Positions 31,853-44,348 of a stretch of DNA of 64,000 nucleotides are shown here, one piece after another. Below the pieces are notes generated by a model. That model ran no database searches and had not been told where the DNA came from. It saw only the letters and a list, made by a program, of their open reading frames with translations. This DNA comes from Myoxocephalus aenaeus (Eukaryota; Chordata; Actinopteri; Perciformes; Cottidae): positions 1,164,501 to 1,228,500 of the forward strand of contig JBAMJR010000272.1 in NCBI GenBank assembly GCA_038501785.1, written 5' to 3'. Position 1 is the first letter of the stretch; the number at the start of each line of letters is the position of its first letter. The position numbers were made by a program, and so were the translations under genes.

Positions 31853-34800
31853 GATCTACTGACCAGTGATCTACTGACCAGTATGACCAGTGATCTACTG
31901 ACCAGTATGACCAGTGATCTACTGACCAATGATCTACTGACCAGTATGACCAGTGATCTACTGACCAGTATGACCAGTGATCTACTGGCCAGTGATCTAC
32001 TGACCAGTATGACCAGTGATCTACTGGCCAGTGATCTACTGACCAGTATGACCAGTGATCTACTGACCAGTATGACTAGTGATCCACTGACCAGTATGAC
32101 TAGTGATCTACTGACCAGTATGACCAGTGATCCACTGACCAGTATGACTAGTGATCTACTGACCAGTATGACCAGTGATCTACTGATAAGTGATCTATTG
32201 ACCAGTATGACCAGTGATATACTGATCAATGATCTACTGACCAGTATGACTAGTGATCTACTGACCAGTATGACCAGTGATCTACTGACCAGAATGACCA
32301 GTGATCTACTGACCAGTATGACCAGTGATCTACTGACCAGTATGACCAGTGATCTACTGACCAATGATCTACTGACCAGTATGACCAGTGATCTACTGAC
32401 CAATGATCTACTGACCAGTATGACCAGTGATCACTGACCAGTGATCTACTGACCAGTATGACCAGTGATCTACTGGCCAGTGATCTACTGACCAGTATGA
32501 CCAGTGATCTACTGACCAATGATCTACTGACCAGTATGACCAGTGATCTACTGACCAATGATCTACTGACCAGTATGACCAGTGATCACTGACCAGTGAT
32601 CTACTGACCAGTATGACCAGTGATCTACTGGCCAGTGATCTACTGACCAGTATGACCAGTGATCTACTGACCAGTATGACCAGTGATCTACTGACCAATG
32701 ATCTACTGACCAGTATGACCAGTGATCTACTGACCAATGATCTACTGACCAGTATGACCAGTGATCTACTGACCAGTATGATCAGTGATCTACTGGCCAG
32801 TGATCTACTGACCAGTATGACCAGTGATCTACTGACCAGTATGACTAGTGATCTACTGACCAGTATGACTAGTGATCCACTGACCAGTATGACTAGTGAT
32901 CTACTGACCAGTATGACCAGTGATCTACTGATAAGTGATCTATTGACCAGTATGACCAGTGATCTACTGATCAATGATCTACTGACCAGTATGACTAGTG
33001 ATCTACTGACCAGTATGACCAGTGATCTACTGACCAGAATGACCAGTGATCTACTGACCAGTATGACCAGTGATCTACTGACCAGAATGACCAGTGATCT
33101 ACTGACCAGTATGACCAGTGATCTACTGACCAATGATCTACTGACCAGTATGACCAATGATCTACTGACCAGTATGACCAGTGATCACTGACCAGTGATC
33201 TACTGACCAGTATGACCAATGATCTACTGACCAGTATGACCAGTGATCACTGACCAGTGATCTACTGACCAGTATGACCAGTGATCTACTGACCAGTATG
33301 ACCAGTGATCTACTGACCAATGATCTACTGACCAGTGATCACTGACCAGTGATCTACTGACCAGTATGACCAGTGATCTACTGACCAATGATCTACTGAC
33401 CAGTATGACCAGTGATCTACTGACCAATGATCTACTGACCAGTATGACCAGTGATCTACTGATAAGTGATCTATTGACCAGTATGACCAGTGATCTACTG
33501 ATCAATGATCTACTGACCAGTATGACCAGTGATCTACTGGCCAGTGATCTACTGACCAGTATGACTAGTGATCTACTGACCAGTATGACCAGTGATCTAC
33601 TGATAAGTGATCTATTGACCAGTATGACCAGTGATCTACTTATCAATGATCTACTGACCAGTATGACTAGTGATCTACTGACCAGTATGACCAGTGATCT
33701 ACTGACCAGAATGACCAGTGATCTACTGACCAGTATGACCAGTGATCTACTGACCAGAATGACCAGTGATCTACTGACCAGTATGACCAGTGATCTACTG
33801 ACCAATGATCTACTGACCAGTATGACCAATGATCTACTGACCAGTATGACCAGTGATCACTGACCAGTGATCTACTGACCAGTATGACCAGTGATCTACT
33901 GACCAATGATCTACTGACCAGTATGACCAGTGATCTACTGACCAATTATCTACTGACCAGTATGACCAGTGATCTACTGATAAGTGATCTATTGACCAGT
34001 ATGACCAGTGATCTACTGATCAATGATCTACTGACCAGTATGACTAGTGATCTACTGACCAGAATGACCAGTGATCTACTGACCAATGATCTACTGACCA
34101 GTATGACCAGTGATCTACTGGCCAGTGATCTACTGACCAGTATGACTAGTGATCTACTGACCAGTATGACCAGTGATCCACTGACCAGTATGACTAGTGA
34201 TCTACTGACCAGTATGACCAGTGATCTACTGATAAGTGATCTATTGACCAGTATGACCAGTGATCTACTGATCAATGATCTACTGACCAGTATGACTAGT
34301 GATCTACTGACCAGAATGACCAGTGATCTACTGACCAATGATCTACTGACCAGTATGACCAGTGATCTACTGACCAGAATGACCAGTGATCTACTGACCA
34401 GAATGACCAATGATCTACTGACCAATGATCTACTGACCAGTATGACCAGTGATTTACTGACCAGTATGACCAGTGATCTACTGGCCAGTGATCTACTGAC
34501 CAGTATGACCAGTGATTTACTGACCAGTATGACTAGTGATCCACTGCCCAGTATGACCAGTGATCTAATGATAAGTGATCTACTGACCAGTATGACTAGT
34601 GATCTACTGACCAGTATGACTAGTGATCCACTGACCAGTATGACTAGTGATCAACTGCCCAATATGACCAGTGATCTACTGATAAGTGATCTACTGACCA
34701 GTATGACTAGTGATCCACTGACCAGTATGACCAGTGATCTACTGATACGTGATTTACTGACCAGTATGACTAGTGATCTACTGACCAGTATGACCAGTGA

Positions 34801-35950
34801 TCTACTGATAAGTGATCTACTGACCAGTATGACTAGTGATCTACTGACCAGTATGACTAGTGATCTACTGACCAGTGATCCACTGACCAGTATGACTATT
34901 GATCTACTGACCAGTATGACCAGTGATCTACTGATAAGTGATCTATTGACCAGTATGACTAGTGATCTACTGACCAGTATGACTAGTGATCCACTGACCA
35001 GTATGACCAGTGATCTACTGATAAGTGATTTACTGACCAGTATGACTAGTGATCTACTGACCAGTATGACTAGTGATCTACTGCCCAGTATGACCAGTGA
35101 TCCACTGACCAGTATGACTATTGATCTACTGACCAGTATGACCAGTGATCTACTGATAAGTGATCTACTGACCAGAATGACCAATGATCTACTGACCAAT
35201 GATCTACTGACCAGTATGACCAGTGATCTACTGACCAGTGATCTACTGACCAGTATGACCAGTGATTTACTGACCAGTATGACTAGTGATCCACTGCCCA
35301 GTATGACCAGTGATCTACTGATAAGTGATCTACTGACCAGTATGACTAGTGATCTACTGACCAGTATGACTAGTGATCCACTGACCAGTATGACTAGTGA
35401 TCTACTGACCAGTATGACTAGTGATCCACTACCCAATATGACCAGTGATCTACTGATAAGTGATCTACTGACCAGTATGACTAGTGATCCACTGACCAGT
35501 ATGACCAGTGATCTACTGATAAGTGATTTACTGGCCAGTATGACTAGTGATCCACTGACCAGTATGACTAGTGATCTACTGCCCAGTATGACCAGTGATC
35601 TACTGATAAGTGATCTACTGACCAGTATGACCAGTGATCTACTGATAAGTGATTTACTGACCAGTATGACTAGTGATCCACTGACCAGTATGACAAGTGA
35701 TCTACTGATAAGTGATTTACTGACCAGTATGACTAGTGATCCACTGACCAGTATGACCAGTGATCTACTGATAAGTGATTTACTGACCAGTATGACTAGT
35801 GATCTACTGACCAGTATGACTAGTGATCTACTGCCCAGTATGACCAGTGATCTACTGATAAGTGATCTACTGCCCAGTATGACCAGTGATCTACTGATCA
35901 GTATGACCAGTGATCTACTGCCCAGTATGACCAGTGATCTACTGACCAGT
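31853..35950. repeat. 24/15-bp minisatellite, about 4.1 kb
   Basis: The largest array. Units are GATCTACTGACCAGTATGAC plus CAGT (24 bp) and the shorter GATCTACTGACCAGT (15 bp). Variants (GATAAGT, GGCCAGT, ACTAGT, GATCCACTG, CTGCCCAGT, GACCAGAATG) recur in fixed order as higher-order blocks, more homogeneous at the left and more divergent after about 34.5 kb. Near-palindromic ACTGGTCA/TGACCAGT pairs occur throughout. Both unit sizes are multiples of three, so frames up to 742 codons (L-L-T-S-M-T-S-D) are artefacts. Confidence 0.97.
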
Positions 35951-36946
35951 GGCTATATTAGTGTGTTATTAATGTGCTGCATCAGACACTTTGCTCCAGC
36001 TCCTCATGTTCTCAGTGTTTCCTTCTCTTACTGTCATTCGACATGGCTTGGTCTTAACATCACAGTAATTCATCATTATCATTCATTAAAAAGACACTTC
36101 ACAAAATACTAACGCAGCTGTAATAGAGCGTTATATCAATAGCACTAACTATTTAACTAACGTTGTGATTCATGTACTACAAACAGTGAAATGCAGTAAA
36201 AGCATGGAATGAATCACCCAGTGGAAATGAGTTATGCTGCTCTAGATAATCCATTCACTTTTTTCATAGTTTTCTTCACTAAAATTGCTTGTGGCTGACA
36301 ATATATAGACGTTGTAGTATTGACCTAAATATCCTGAAGTGAATAGGCTTTAAACTGCTTCTGTATGTGTGGATGTAAGGTTAGAGGCTGCTTTGCAGAA
36401 AAGACAGAAACATAGGAAATGTGATTGTCTTGGGTTTATTGTTAACTAATGTGTTGTGTGATACTAGAAACAAGTGGAATACGAGCAGTCCTGCATGCAT
36501 AGACCCAGCAACCAGCCTGTGTCCAGTATGTACTGCATCCTGTAGTGCTGTGTTTTTCATTATTGCGCTACCTATTGGCATGGAAGACTATTCAGTGTTT
36601 CAAGTAAACCAGATCGCTGCATCAGACAAAATTGCAAATTGCAAAAAACAAATTGCTATTGCAAAAGAAAACAGAATGAGTGAGATGTGTGAGCATCACG
36701 TTGTATCAGTATTAGTGGCTGCAGTGAGCTGCTTTCCTCTACACATCTTTTTTAAACTGGGTTGTAGATTTGATACGGCTCTCAGTTCATGCTCCATGAT
36801 GAGAGACACAACAGCAGAAAGCCGACCTTACGGAGATCTCATAAAGATCGGCTTTTGGCGAAATGCCAAGAATCGGCGCATGCGCAGCGTAACCTGTTAA
36901 CGGCGGACTGTGAACATTTAAAACCAGCATTTCCTCTTGCGCCACA

Positions 36947-37027
36947 CCTGTAATAAATACCTGTAATAAAGGTATTACACCTGTAATAAATACCTGTAAT
37001 AAAGGTATTACACCTGTAATAAATACC
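36947..37027. repeat. 33-bp tandem repeat, about 2.4 copies
   Basis: Copies of CACCTGTAATAAATACCTGT followed by AATAAAGGTATTA. Each unit also contains the inverted pair AATACCT/AGGTATT. Confidence 0.85.
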
Positions 37028-37264
37028 GCCCAGTTTGATAACTACTGACTTAAAGGAAACATGGTGTTCATTTATTTTAATGACGACCACAAAGTGAGCA
37101 GGCTTTATCACTGCAGGGTGTTTTTCAGGCTTTTGGAAGAATATTTCCAGAGCCTCTCTGAGTCAGAAACGTCATTGATGAGCTCCAGGCTGTTTGTCTT
37201 GACCTGCAAACACATGAACTGTTAGGCTTTAACAGTGAGAGCTCATATCTTAAAATACTGATAG

Positions 37265-37316
37265 CTGTTGATCACTACAGGATGCAGTATGTACTGCATC
37301 CTGTAGTGATCAACAG
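37265..37316. repeat. Perfect 25-bp-arm palindrome
   Basis: The left arm, CTGTTGATCACTACAGGATG then CAGTA, is followed by a 2-base spacer TG and its exact reverse complement. Part of the centre, CAGTATGTACTGCATCCTGT then AGTG, also occurs near 36526-36549. Confidence 0.95.
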
Positions 37317-37477
37317 TGATTCCTGTGTGTACTAACAGACACCACCTATATCTTTATATCTTGATCACAGAATAACAAGTTCAGGATTCGTAGATGTCTG
37401 CGTGTGCAGCTCGGTTTGAATAGATGTCGCTGAAGATACATATTACTGCTGGTAAACTGTGTTTATCGTTCCTTACT

Positions 37478-37745
37478 GGGCTGCACGGTGGTGTAGTGGC
37501 TAACCCTAACCCCCACAGCAAGAGGGGCCTGGGTTTGGATCCTGGTCTGGGCGGTCCCTCTGTGTGCAGTTTGAATGTTCCCCCCGTGGCAGTGTGGGTT
37601 CCCTCTGGGTCCAAAGACATGCAGCTCAGGTTAACTGGACTGTGAATGTCTGTCTCTGTGTGTGCCCTGCGATAGACTGGCGACCTGTCTAGGTGAACCC
37701 TGCCTTCGACCAATGACAGCTGGGATCGCGACCCTGAAGAGACAA
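37478..37745 (+). mobile_element. SINE-like element with tRNA-like head
   Basis: Begins GGGCTGCACGGTGGTGTAGT, followed by CACAGCAAGAGGGGCCTGGG and a TTTGGATCC B-box-like piece. The body has CCCCGTGGCAGTGTGGGTTC, CCAAAGACATGCAG, CCCTGCGATAGACTGGCGAC and CAGCTGGGATCGCG. These are hallmarks of a very common fish retroposon. Shortened and mutated. A reverse copy of its 3' half lies at 57062-57200. Confidence 0.8.
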
Positions 37746-38736
37746 TGGAAGGGCCCTTACTGCAGATAGGAGTGTATTGTTGTTGGCTCTTCCAGCTGGA
37801 ACGGGCTCACTGCTGGTCCAGCTGGTTCACTGGGGTCATGTTGACTGGAAACAGATGAAGGACATGGATCAACATAAAACATTCAATATGATACTCTAGG
37901 ACGTCAATCAAAGCTATTCTTTGTTTAACAAGGATACAGATAATAATTACACCAAACCTGGGTCTTAAGGTCACCGTCTGCCCCAAATGTCAGCGATTCA
38001 TTTGATGAATGCAATATTTCTTTTACTGATAGAAATAATGGACGAAACTACAAAAAAACAAGAGCCTAGTCCAACATAATTATCTCCTGATAGTGTGCAA
38101 CAAAAAGGAGTAGAAAGTAGAAATGTCCCAATTCATTTTCTCATCTAATACAAAACCCTGCTAAATATTAACACCCCAAAAGTCATCAAATGATGGACTC
38201 AATAACTAATTCCATAGTTGTCCTGACTTTTCTTTTTTTACTTGTTTAGGGTTTTACAGCGGCGCAGTCGCTGATGACATCACACTCAGCTGATGCGTCA
38301 GCTGATCCGAGCACAGCTGCACTGCAGCTGTCTGCCTGCATCAGCTCTGTCCTCCTTGATTTGCTTAACAGTATTCACAACCATCAGGTACTTCAGGGCG
38401 AGCGAGAGAGAGAGAGAGAGAGAGAGAGTGGGCGTGGGTCTTTTATTTGAAATGTGGCCCAGTCTGCATGAATATCTGTGTTTCCTCCTCATATACAAAC
38501 TATACGGTCTTAAAGCTGTAGTATTCTATGTAGTCTCAATCAAAGGGTTGCCATTGTAATTGCATCTGTAATAGTGCGTGTGCCGTATCGTCATTTAAAG
38601 TATCGCACACTATGAAGACGGAGAGTCTCTATCAGCTGTTGTGAACGAGACATCTATTTCCTTATGTGTCTCTTTTCCTTTACATGAACTTAGATTTTCA
38701 TATACATATGTTAATTCATACGTACCTACGTACATG
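37746..38736. other. Gene-free spacer with (GA)n
   Basis: A (GA)n run at 38402-38428. Region 38260-38400 is GC-richer with a TGATGACATCA motif and CAGCTG boxes, but I cannot support a promoter or exon. Confidence 0.4.
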
Positions 38737-38808
38737 CACACACACACACACACACACATATACATATATTCATTCAAAAATACATACATATGAATTCGTA
38801 CATACATG

Positions 38809-38855
<47 letters not shown>
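38737..38855. repeat. (CA)n and (TA)n microsatellites
   Basis: A CA run at 38737-38758 and a TA run at about 38815-38852 with TACATA variants between. Confidence 0.95.
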
Positions 38856-38856
<1 letters not shown>

Positions 38857-38866
38857 CGTATAAATT

Positions 38867-40834
38867 AACATCGAACAAAAAGTTCAGAAATGTGTGTTTG
38901 GTAGAGTATTTCTATATTGTAACAAAGCTTCTTGGCAATACATTGTATACTGTTGGAAAGCTGTTTATTCCCTTTTAAAGGCGCTTCATTGGAGGAAATC
39001 TCAATGCAGAGATATCAAAATGAGATTCTGCAACCAGCAGCAATCCCATTGCTCCCAGTCTGGGACCCAACTCCATCCTCCAAGATGTCAGCGCTCGCCC
39101 CACAGAGCGGTTCGTCAGAGACCTGCAGAGCCATCCCACAGCAGGGTTCACCAGCTGGTGACCATGAGGAGGAGGAGCCATCCCACAGCAGGGTTCACCA
39201 GCTGGTGACCATGAGGAGGAGGAGCCATCCCACAGCAGGGTTCACCAGCTGGTGACCATGAGGAGGAGGAGCCATCCCACAGCAGGGTTCACCAGCTGGT
39301 GACCATGAGGAGGAGGAGCCAGACTGGTGACCACGAGGAGGAGGAGGAGCCAGGCTGGTGACCATGAGGAGGAAGAGCCAGGCTGGTGACCATGAGGAGG
39401 AAGAGCCAGACTGGTGACCATGAGGAGGAGGAGCCAGACTGGTGACCACGAGGAGGAGGAGGAGCCAGGCTGGTGACCATGAGGAGGAAGAGCCAGACTG
39501 GTGACCATGAGGAGGAGCAGGAGCCAGACTGGTGACCATGAGGAGGAGCAGGAGCCAGACTGGTGACCACGAGGAGGAGCAGGAGCCAGACTGGTGACCA
39601 CGAGGAGGAGGAGGAGCCAGGCTGGTGACCACGAGGAGGAGGAGGAGCCAGGCTGGTGACCACGAGGAGGAGGAGCCAGACTGGTGACCACGAGGAGGAG
39701 GAGGAGCCAGGCTGGTGACCACGAGGAGGAGGAGGAGCCAGACTGGTGACCATGAGGAGGAGCAGGAGCCAGACTGGTGACCACGAGGAGGAGCAGGAGC
39801 CAGACTGGTGACCACGAGGAGGAGGAGGAGCCAGGCTGGTGACCACGAGGAGGAGGAGGAGCCAGGCTGGTGACCACGAGGAGGAGGAGCCAGACTGGTG
39901 ACCACGAGGAGGAGGAGGAGCCAGGCTGGTGACCACGAGGAGGAGGAGGAGCCAGGCTGGTGACCATGAGGAGGAGCAGGAGCCAGACTGGTGACCACGA
40001 GGAGGAGGAGGAGCCAGGCTGGTGACCACGAGGAGGAGGAGCCAGACTGGTGACCACGAGGAGGAGGAGGAGCCAGGCTGGTGACCACGAGGAGGAGGAG
40101 GAGCCAGACTGGTGACCACGAGGAGGAGGAGGAGCCAGGCTGGTGACCATGAGGAGGAGGAGGAGCCAGACTGGTGACCACGAGGAGGAGGAGCCAGACT
40201 GGTGACCACGAGGAGGAGGAGGAGCCAGACTGGTGACCATGAGGAGGAGCAGGAGCCAGGCTGGTGACCACGAGGAGGAGCCAGACTGGTGACCACGAGG
40301 AGGAGGAGGAGCCAGACTGGTGACCACGAGGAGGAGGAGGAGCCAGACTGGCGACCACGAGGAGGAGGAGCCAGACTGGTGACCACGAGGAGGAGGAGGA
40401 GCCAGACTGGTAACCACGAGGAGGAGGAGCCAGACTGGTGACCACGAGGAGGAGGAGGAGCCAGACTGGTGACCACGAGGAGGAGGAGGAGCCAGACTGG
40501 TGACCACGAGGAGGAGGAGCCAGACTGGTGTGGCTGTGGATGGTTCTTCAACATGCGACTGAGGCTCCTGACTGTTTGTTAAAGGAATACATCGTTACAT
40601 TGCCAATCCACCAAACAAAAGTCCATAGCAACAGCAGGATCAGCTGTTTGGCAGAGAAGATTTGGCACATTTGTCATAGGCCCAACCCACATACTCAGCT
40701 GAGCTGCCCATCACACAAATGCACCAATGGGCTCCGTTTGAAAGGGGAATAAACAATTTATTGACAAGAAGCATTGTTACAATAGAGAAATAATCTACCA
40801 AACGGACATTTACGAACTTGTTGTTCGATGTTTA
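38867..40834. mobile_element. Inverted-repeat-flanked unit carrying an array
   Basis: Left arm 38867-38992 and right arm 40724-40834 are diverged inverted copies, sharing CGAACAA, AAGTTC, GTTTGGTAGA, TATTTCT, TATTGTAACAA, GCTTCTTG, TGTTTATTCCC and the CATTGG end. The left arm has about 20 extra bases. Between them lies unique sequence and a 1.4-kb GGA-rich minisatellite. This is the layout of a non-autonomous long-TIR transposon, but no target duplication was confirmed and the family is not named. Confidence 0.55.
39129..40529. repeat. Two-stage minisatellite, 47 bp then about 27-33 bp
   Basis: Four 47-bp units (AGCCATCCCACAGCAGGGTT, CACCAGCTGGTGACCATGAG, GAGGAGG) start at 39129, 39176, 39223 and 39270. 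From 39317 the unit shortens to GCCAGACTGGTGACCACGAG followed by two to four GGA triplets or AGCAGGA, repeated about 40 times. TGGTGACCA is a palindromic core in every unit. Minus-strand frames of over 400 codons (S-L-A-P-P-P-R-G-H-Q) are repeat artefacts. Confidence 0.95.
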
Positions 40835-42229
40835 TATACATACATATATATACAAATATATACATATATTCATTCATACATACAGACGGACATATTAGTA
40901 TCTTAATGTACATATATGACTTCTGATTGAGGCGAGGAGAGTATGCAGTTTCAAAGGTTGCAAATCTCAACACCCATGATATAAATTATGACTTACACAT
41001 TGTATACCAAGCTGCAGGTTATACATTTTTTGACCATTGATTTCCCCCTGTAGTTATTTAATGTAAATTCCATGCATTGGAACCACAGCAGAAATCAACT
41101 CTTAGCTGTTGTCTGGTAAATATCTCAGATTGAAAAAATTGTTCATTCAACACTGAGTTATGGTCATGGAGTTTGCTCTATGGTGGAGGTTGAAAGATCT
41201 CTGTCACGGTCAAAATGTATATAAAGCTTTTGTTTTCAACATTGAAGTACTAACATTCAATCCATATGTTCTCAATGTGCCTACTGCCAAGTATCTTAAA
41301 TGAAATGAGGACTGTGGAACAACCATTGTAGCTGTGTTTGGGAATAATTTATTTTAAACAAAGCTTTACCGTGTAGTTGTATTTGCTTATAATTGATGTC
41401 AGCTAGCATGAAGCTAATCTAAAGTCTGAAGTTAGTACATAACCTCACTTTCACTCACATTGGTCCAGTCTTCGGCTTAAATTACAACCAAGTCATTTAA
41501 GATTTATTCTAGCCTTTTTATGAGCAATTTGATGAAAAAAGACATGATAGCAAAGTTAGCATCAAACAATAATATAAAAGTTAAACTTCAATTTACTGCA
41601 GATAGCTAGCCTGTTAAATGTCACCCTTACTGTTGGTGTTACAACTAGTTAAATCCATTTGTATACTTTTGTACTTTTTCTAAAAGCACCTGTATGCATG
41701 CACCTAATGGATGATTGCAAAGACCAGAAAGCAGAAGGCTTGTCACCTTGCATTACATTCCGTCTCATTTCAACTTCACTAAATGTATCGTGTATAAATG
41801 CAACACCACATTTAAATGAGCCTTCTGTTGAGGAAAACACATTTCCTGTTTTCCTTAGCAGAGTTTAGTATGGAACTTCAGTCACATCAATCAATGCCTG
41901 AGGAACGTCCACCTTGTCAGGATGGCTGAGAGCTGAAAGCTTTGCAAAACGCTGAATGAACCGTGAGTTCCTTTTTAAACTGTTTCCAGGGTAAAGGATA
42001 AATGTTCATGCTTTATTGTAATGTATTTGCATTATTGGTCAAATAAAACACAATCAGATACTAAGTCCTATGTGAGTGTATTTAAGATACACCATAGCAT
42101 GACATTCTAATCCTATTGTCTAATAGACACCTGATGTGGAACAAAGTCAAAAACAAGAAACCACACAGCAACGAATCACTGTCACCAACAACACACGGGC
42201 AAAATCACGGTAGCACTGCACCACTGTAG

Positions 42230-42230
<1 letters not shown>
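40835..42230. other. Gene-free stretch
   Basis: AT-rich with TATACA-type runs to about 40880; no exon, RNA gene or named transposon recognised. Overlapping frames on both strands at 41649-41868 show no domain. Confidence 0.45.

Positions 42231-42278
<48 letters not shown>
42231..42278. repeat. (CA)24 microsatellite
   Basis: A pure CA run. Confidence 0.97.
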
Positions 42279-42282
<4 letters not shown>

Positions 42283-42423
42283 CTCTAAACATCAGTGTAC
42301 ACAAAGGACACATATCAACCATACATACACGGCAGGGCTTATGGTTTCCCTGCATTTCCTGCTGGCACTGCATTGCAGACATCTCTGACCTCCAAGCTCA
42401 TGGCTGTCCACTCCTCCATCAAC

Positions 42424-42491
42424 CTCCCCTCCTCCCCTCCTCCTCTCCTCCTCTCCTCCTCTTCCTCCTCTTCCTCCTCTTCCTCCTCTTA
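42424..42491. repeat. (CCT)n pyrimidine-rich microsatellite
   Basis: CCTCCTCTCCTCCTCTTCCT-type triplets on the plus strand, a homopyrimidine tract with triplex potential. A pure CT run follows at 42713-42746. Confidence 0.9.
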
Positions 42492-42708
42492 CCCGAGCCC
42501 TGTGTGTCACTTCCTCCCTTCTCCCACCACCTACCCGACTCTCCTGTCCACACGGAACTTCAACATCCTCCCCTGAATCAGTCATGTGCCAACAGTGCAG
42601 GAGACGGGACGGATGGAGAGATGAACAGAGGTGGAGAGCCGCTGGACAGATGGAGGAGAGAAGGTAGAAACACAGCGCTGTCCTCTTCTCTCTCCTCCAG
42701 ACTGCATG

Positions 42709-42747
<39 letters not shown>

Positions 42748-42974
42748 TTGTTTCCCCACCTGTCTCACCCTCCCTCTCCTCTCTCTTTATCCCCTCCTCT
42801 CTTTCTCTCTCTACACACACACCCTGCCTTCTGGCTGAGAGTGCAACACTCAGCGTATTCAGTTCCCTCAGTCTTGGTATATGCTCTCTCTCTATCATGG
42901 TCTTCTCTCTCCATCCCTCTCTTTCTCTTTGGTCTGTGGACCAGGATCTCGTATTTCCCACTGCTTTTTTCCCT

Positions 42975-43345
<371 letters not shown>

Positions 43346-44340
43346 CACATCTGTCCAGACTGATAGCAGAACCCCTGTCAGTCCTTCACAGGAACAAATA
43401 AGAAGGGATGGAAATACATGAAGGAGGGGAAACGTGGGAAACAGAGGTTTAGCAGGAGAAGATAAATGAAATATGAAATAAAGAAAATAAGGAACAATGG
43501 GATAGGTTAATGGTTTCTACCAAATACACAATTTGGTATATTGGTGGAAAGTATTCAGGAGAAAGCTCAACTTTCCTGCTCCAGAAAATAGAATATTTGG
43601 TTCTTTTTTCAGATAACTGCACATCTGATGTTTTCATATTTGTATAAATATGGAGACTGTCTTCGGCATGAAAAGGAACAACTGCGATGGAGCCGGGACC
43701 GAGTTGATAGAATGTGAAGCAGACAGAGGCCGTCAGGGTTTTGCTCAAGAGGATGTCCGGGTGGTAATGATGATCTGTGCTTCCACTTCTTCCCACACAG
43801 ATCTGCCCCTCAACGTGGAGTCCTCTTAAAGACTGACTACATGTTTTTAGGCTGATACCAAATTGAGATAACGATATAAAGTGAAACCCAAATTAGTCAT
43901 TAAAACTAAGGTTCAGGAATGCTTCTTCCACCCACTATTAGCAACAGTTTGTGTGTGGATATAAGGAGACAACCCTCATTTAGTAAGATAATCATACAAA
44001 AAATACAATTTTGTATCATTCTCTATTTGTCAGAACTGACCCACCAACAAACTGATGGACAAACTATGTAATTAAAGCACTGTTTATGAATCAATTCAAA
44101 CATATTTTTACATGAAATTTTTTTGATTTGGCATTAGCTACTCAACATATTCTAACAGCCATACATTTCAGTCCGTACATATCATACAAAGCTATTTTAT
44201 ACCAATCAATTTGACCTCCATGTATTGCGGTGCATTGAGGTAAAAGGGTTTCTTCAAGATAAGGCAAAGTTAGCTGAAGTTTGCTTCATGGTTTGAACTT
44301 GCAGCCGGGTCTCCTAGAAATTGCGTTACCATACAACAAA
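43346..44340. other. Gene-free spacer
   Basis: AT-rich. A minus-strand frame of 115 codons at 43449-43796 has no recognised domain and no clear splice sites. Confidence 0.4.
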
Positions 44341-44348
44341 ACTGGATT

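Larger units (their letters stand above)
35951..37477. other. Gene-free stretch with small repeats
   Basis: Contains a 33-bp direct repeat built on CCTGTAATAAATACCTGTAA at about 36947-37026 and the palindrome at 37265-37316. The 159-codon plus frame at 36421-36900 has no recognised domain or splice support. Nothing else seen. Confidence 0.45.

Noticed and set aside
31829..36112. Frames up to 742 codons reading L-L-T-S-M-T-S-D
   Set aside because: Both repeat units (24 and 15 bp) are multiples of three; frames are open on both strands.
36421..36900. 159-codon plus-strand frame with several Cys
   Set aside because: No recognised motif, no splice support, and ordinary AT-rich surroundings; not enough to call a gene.
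39195..40554. Three minus-strand frames of 416-421 codons, Pro/Ser-rich
   Set aside because: They follow the GGA-rich array in all three frames; no unique domain or splice context.
43449..43796. 115-codon minus-strand frame
   Set aside because: No domain recognised; considered as an exon but no clear acceptor/donor pair and no relation to neighbouring features.
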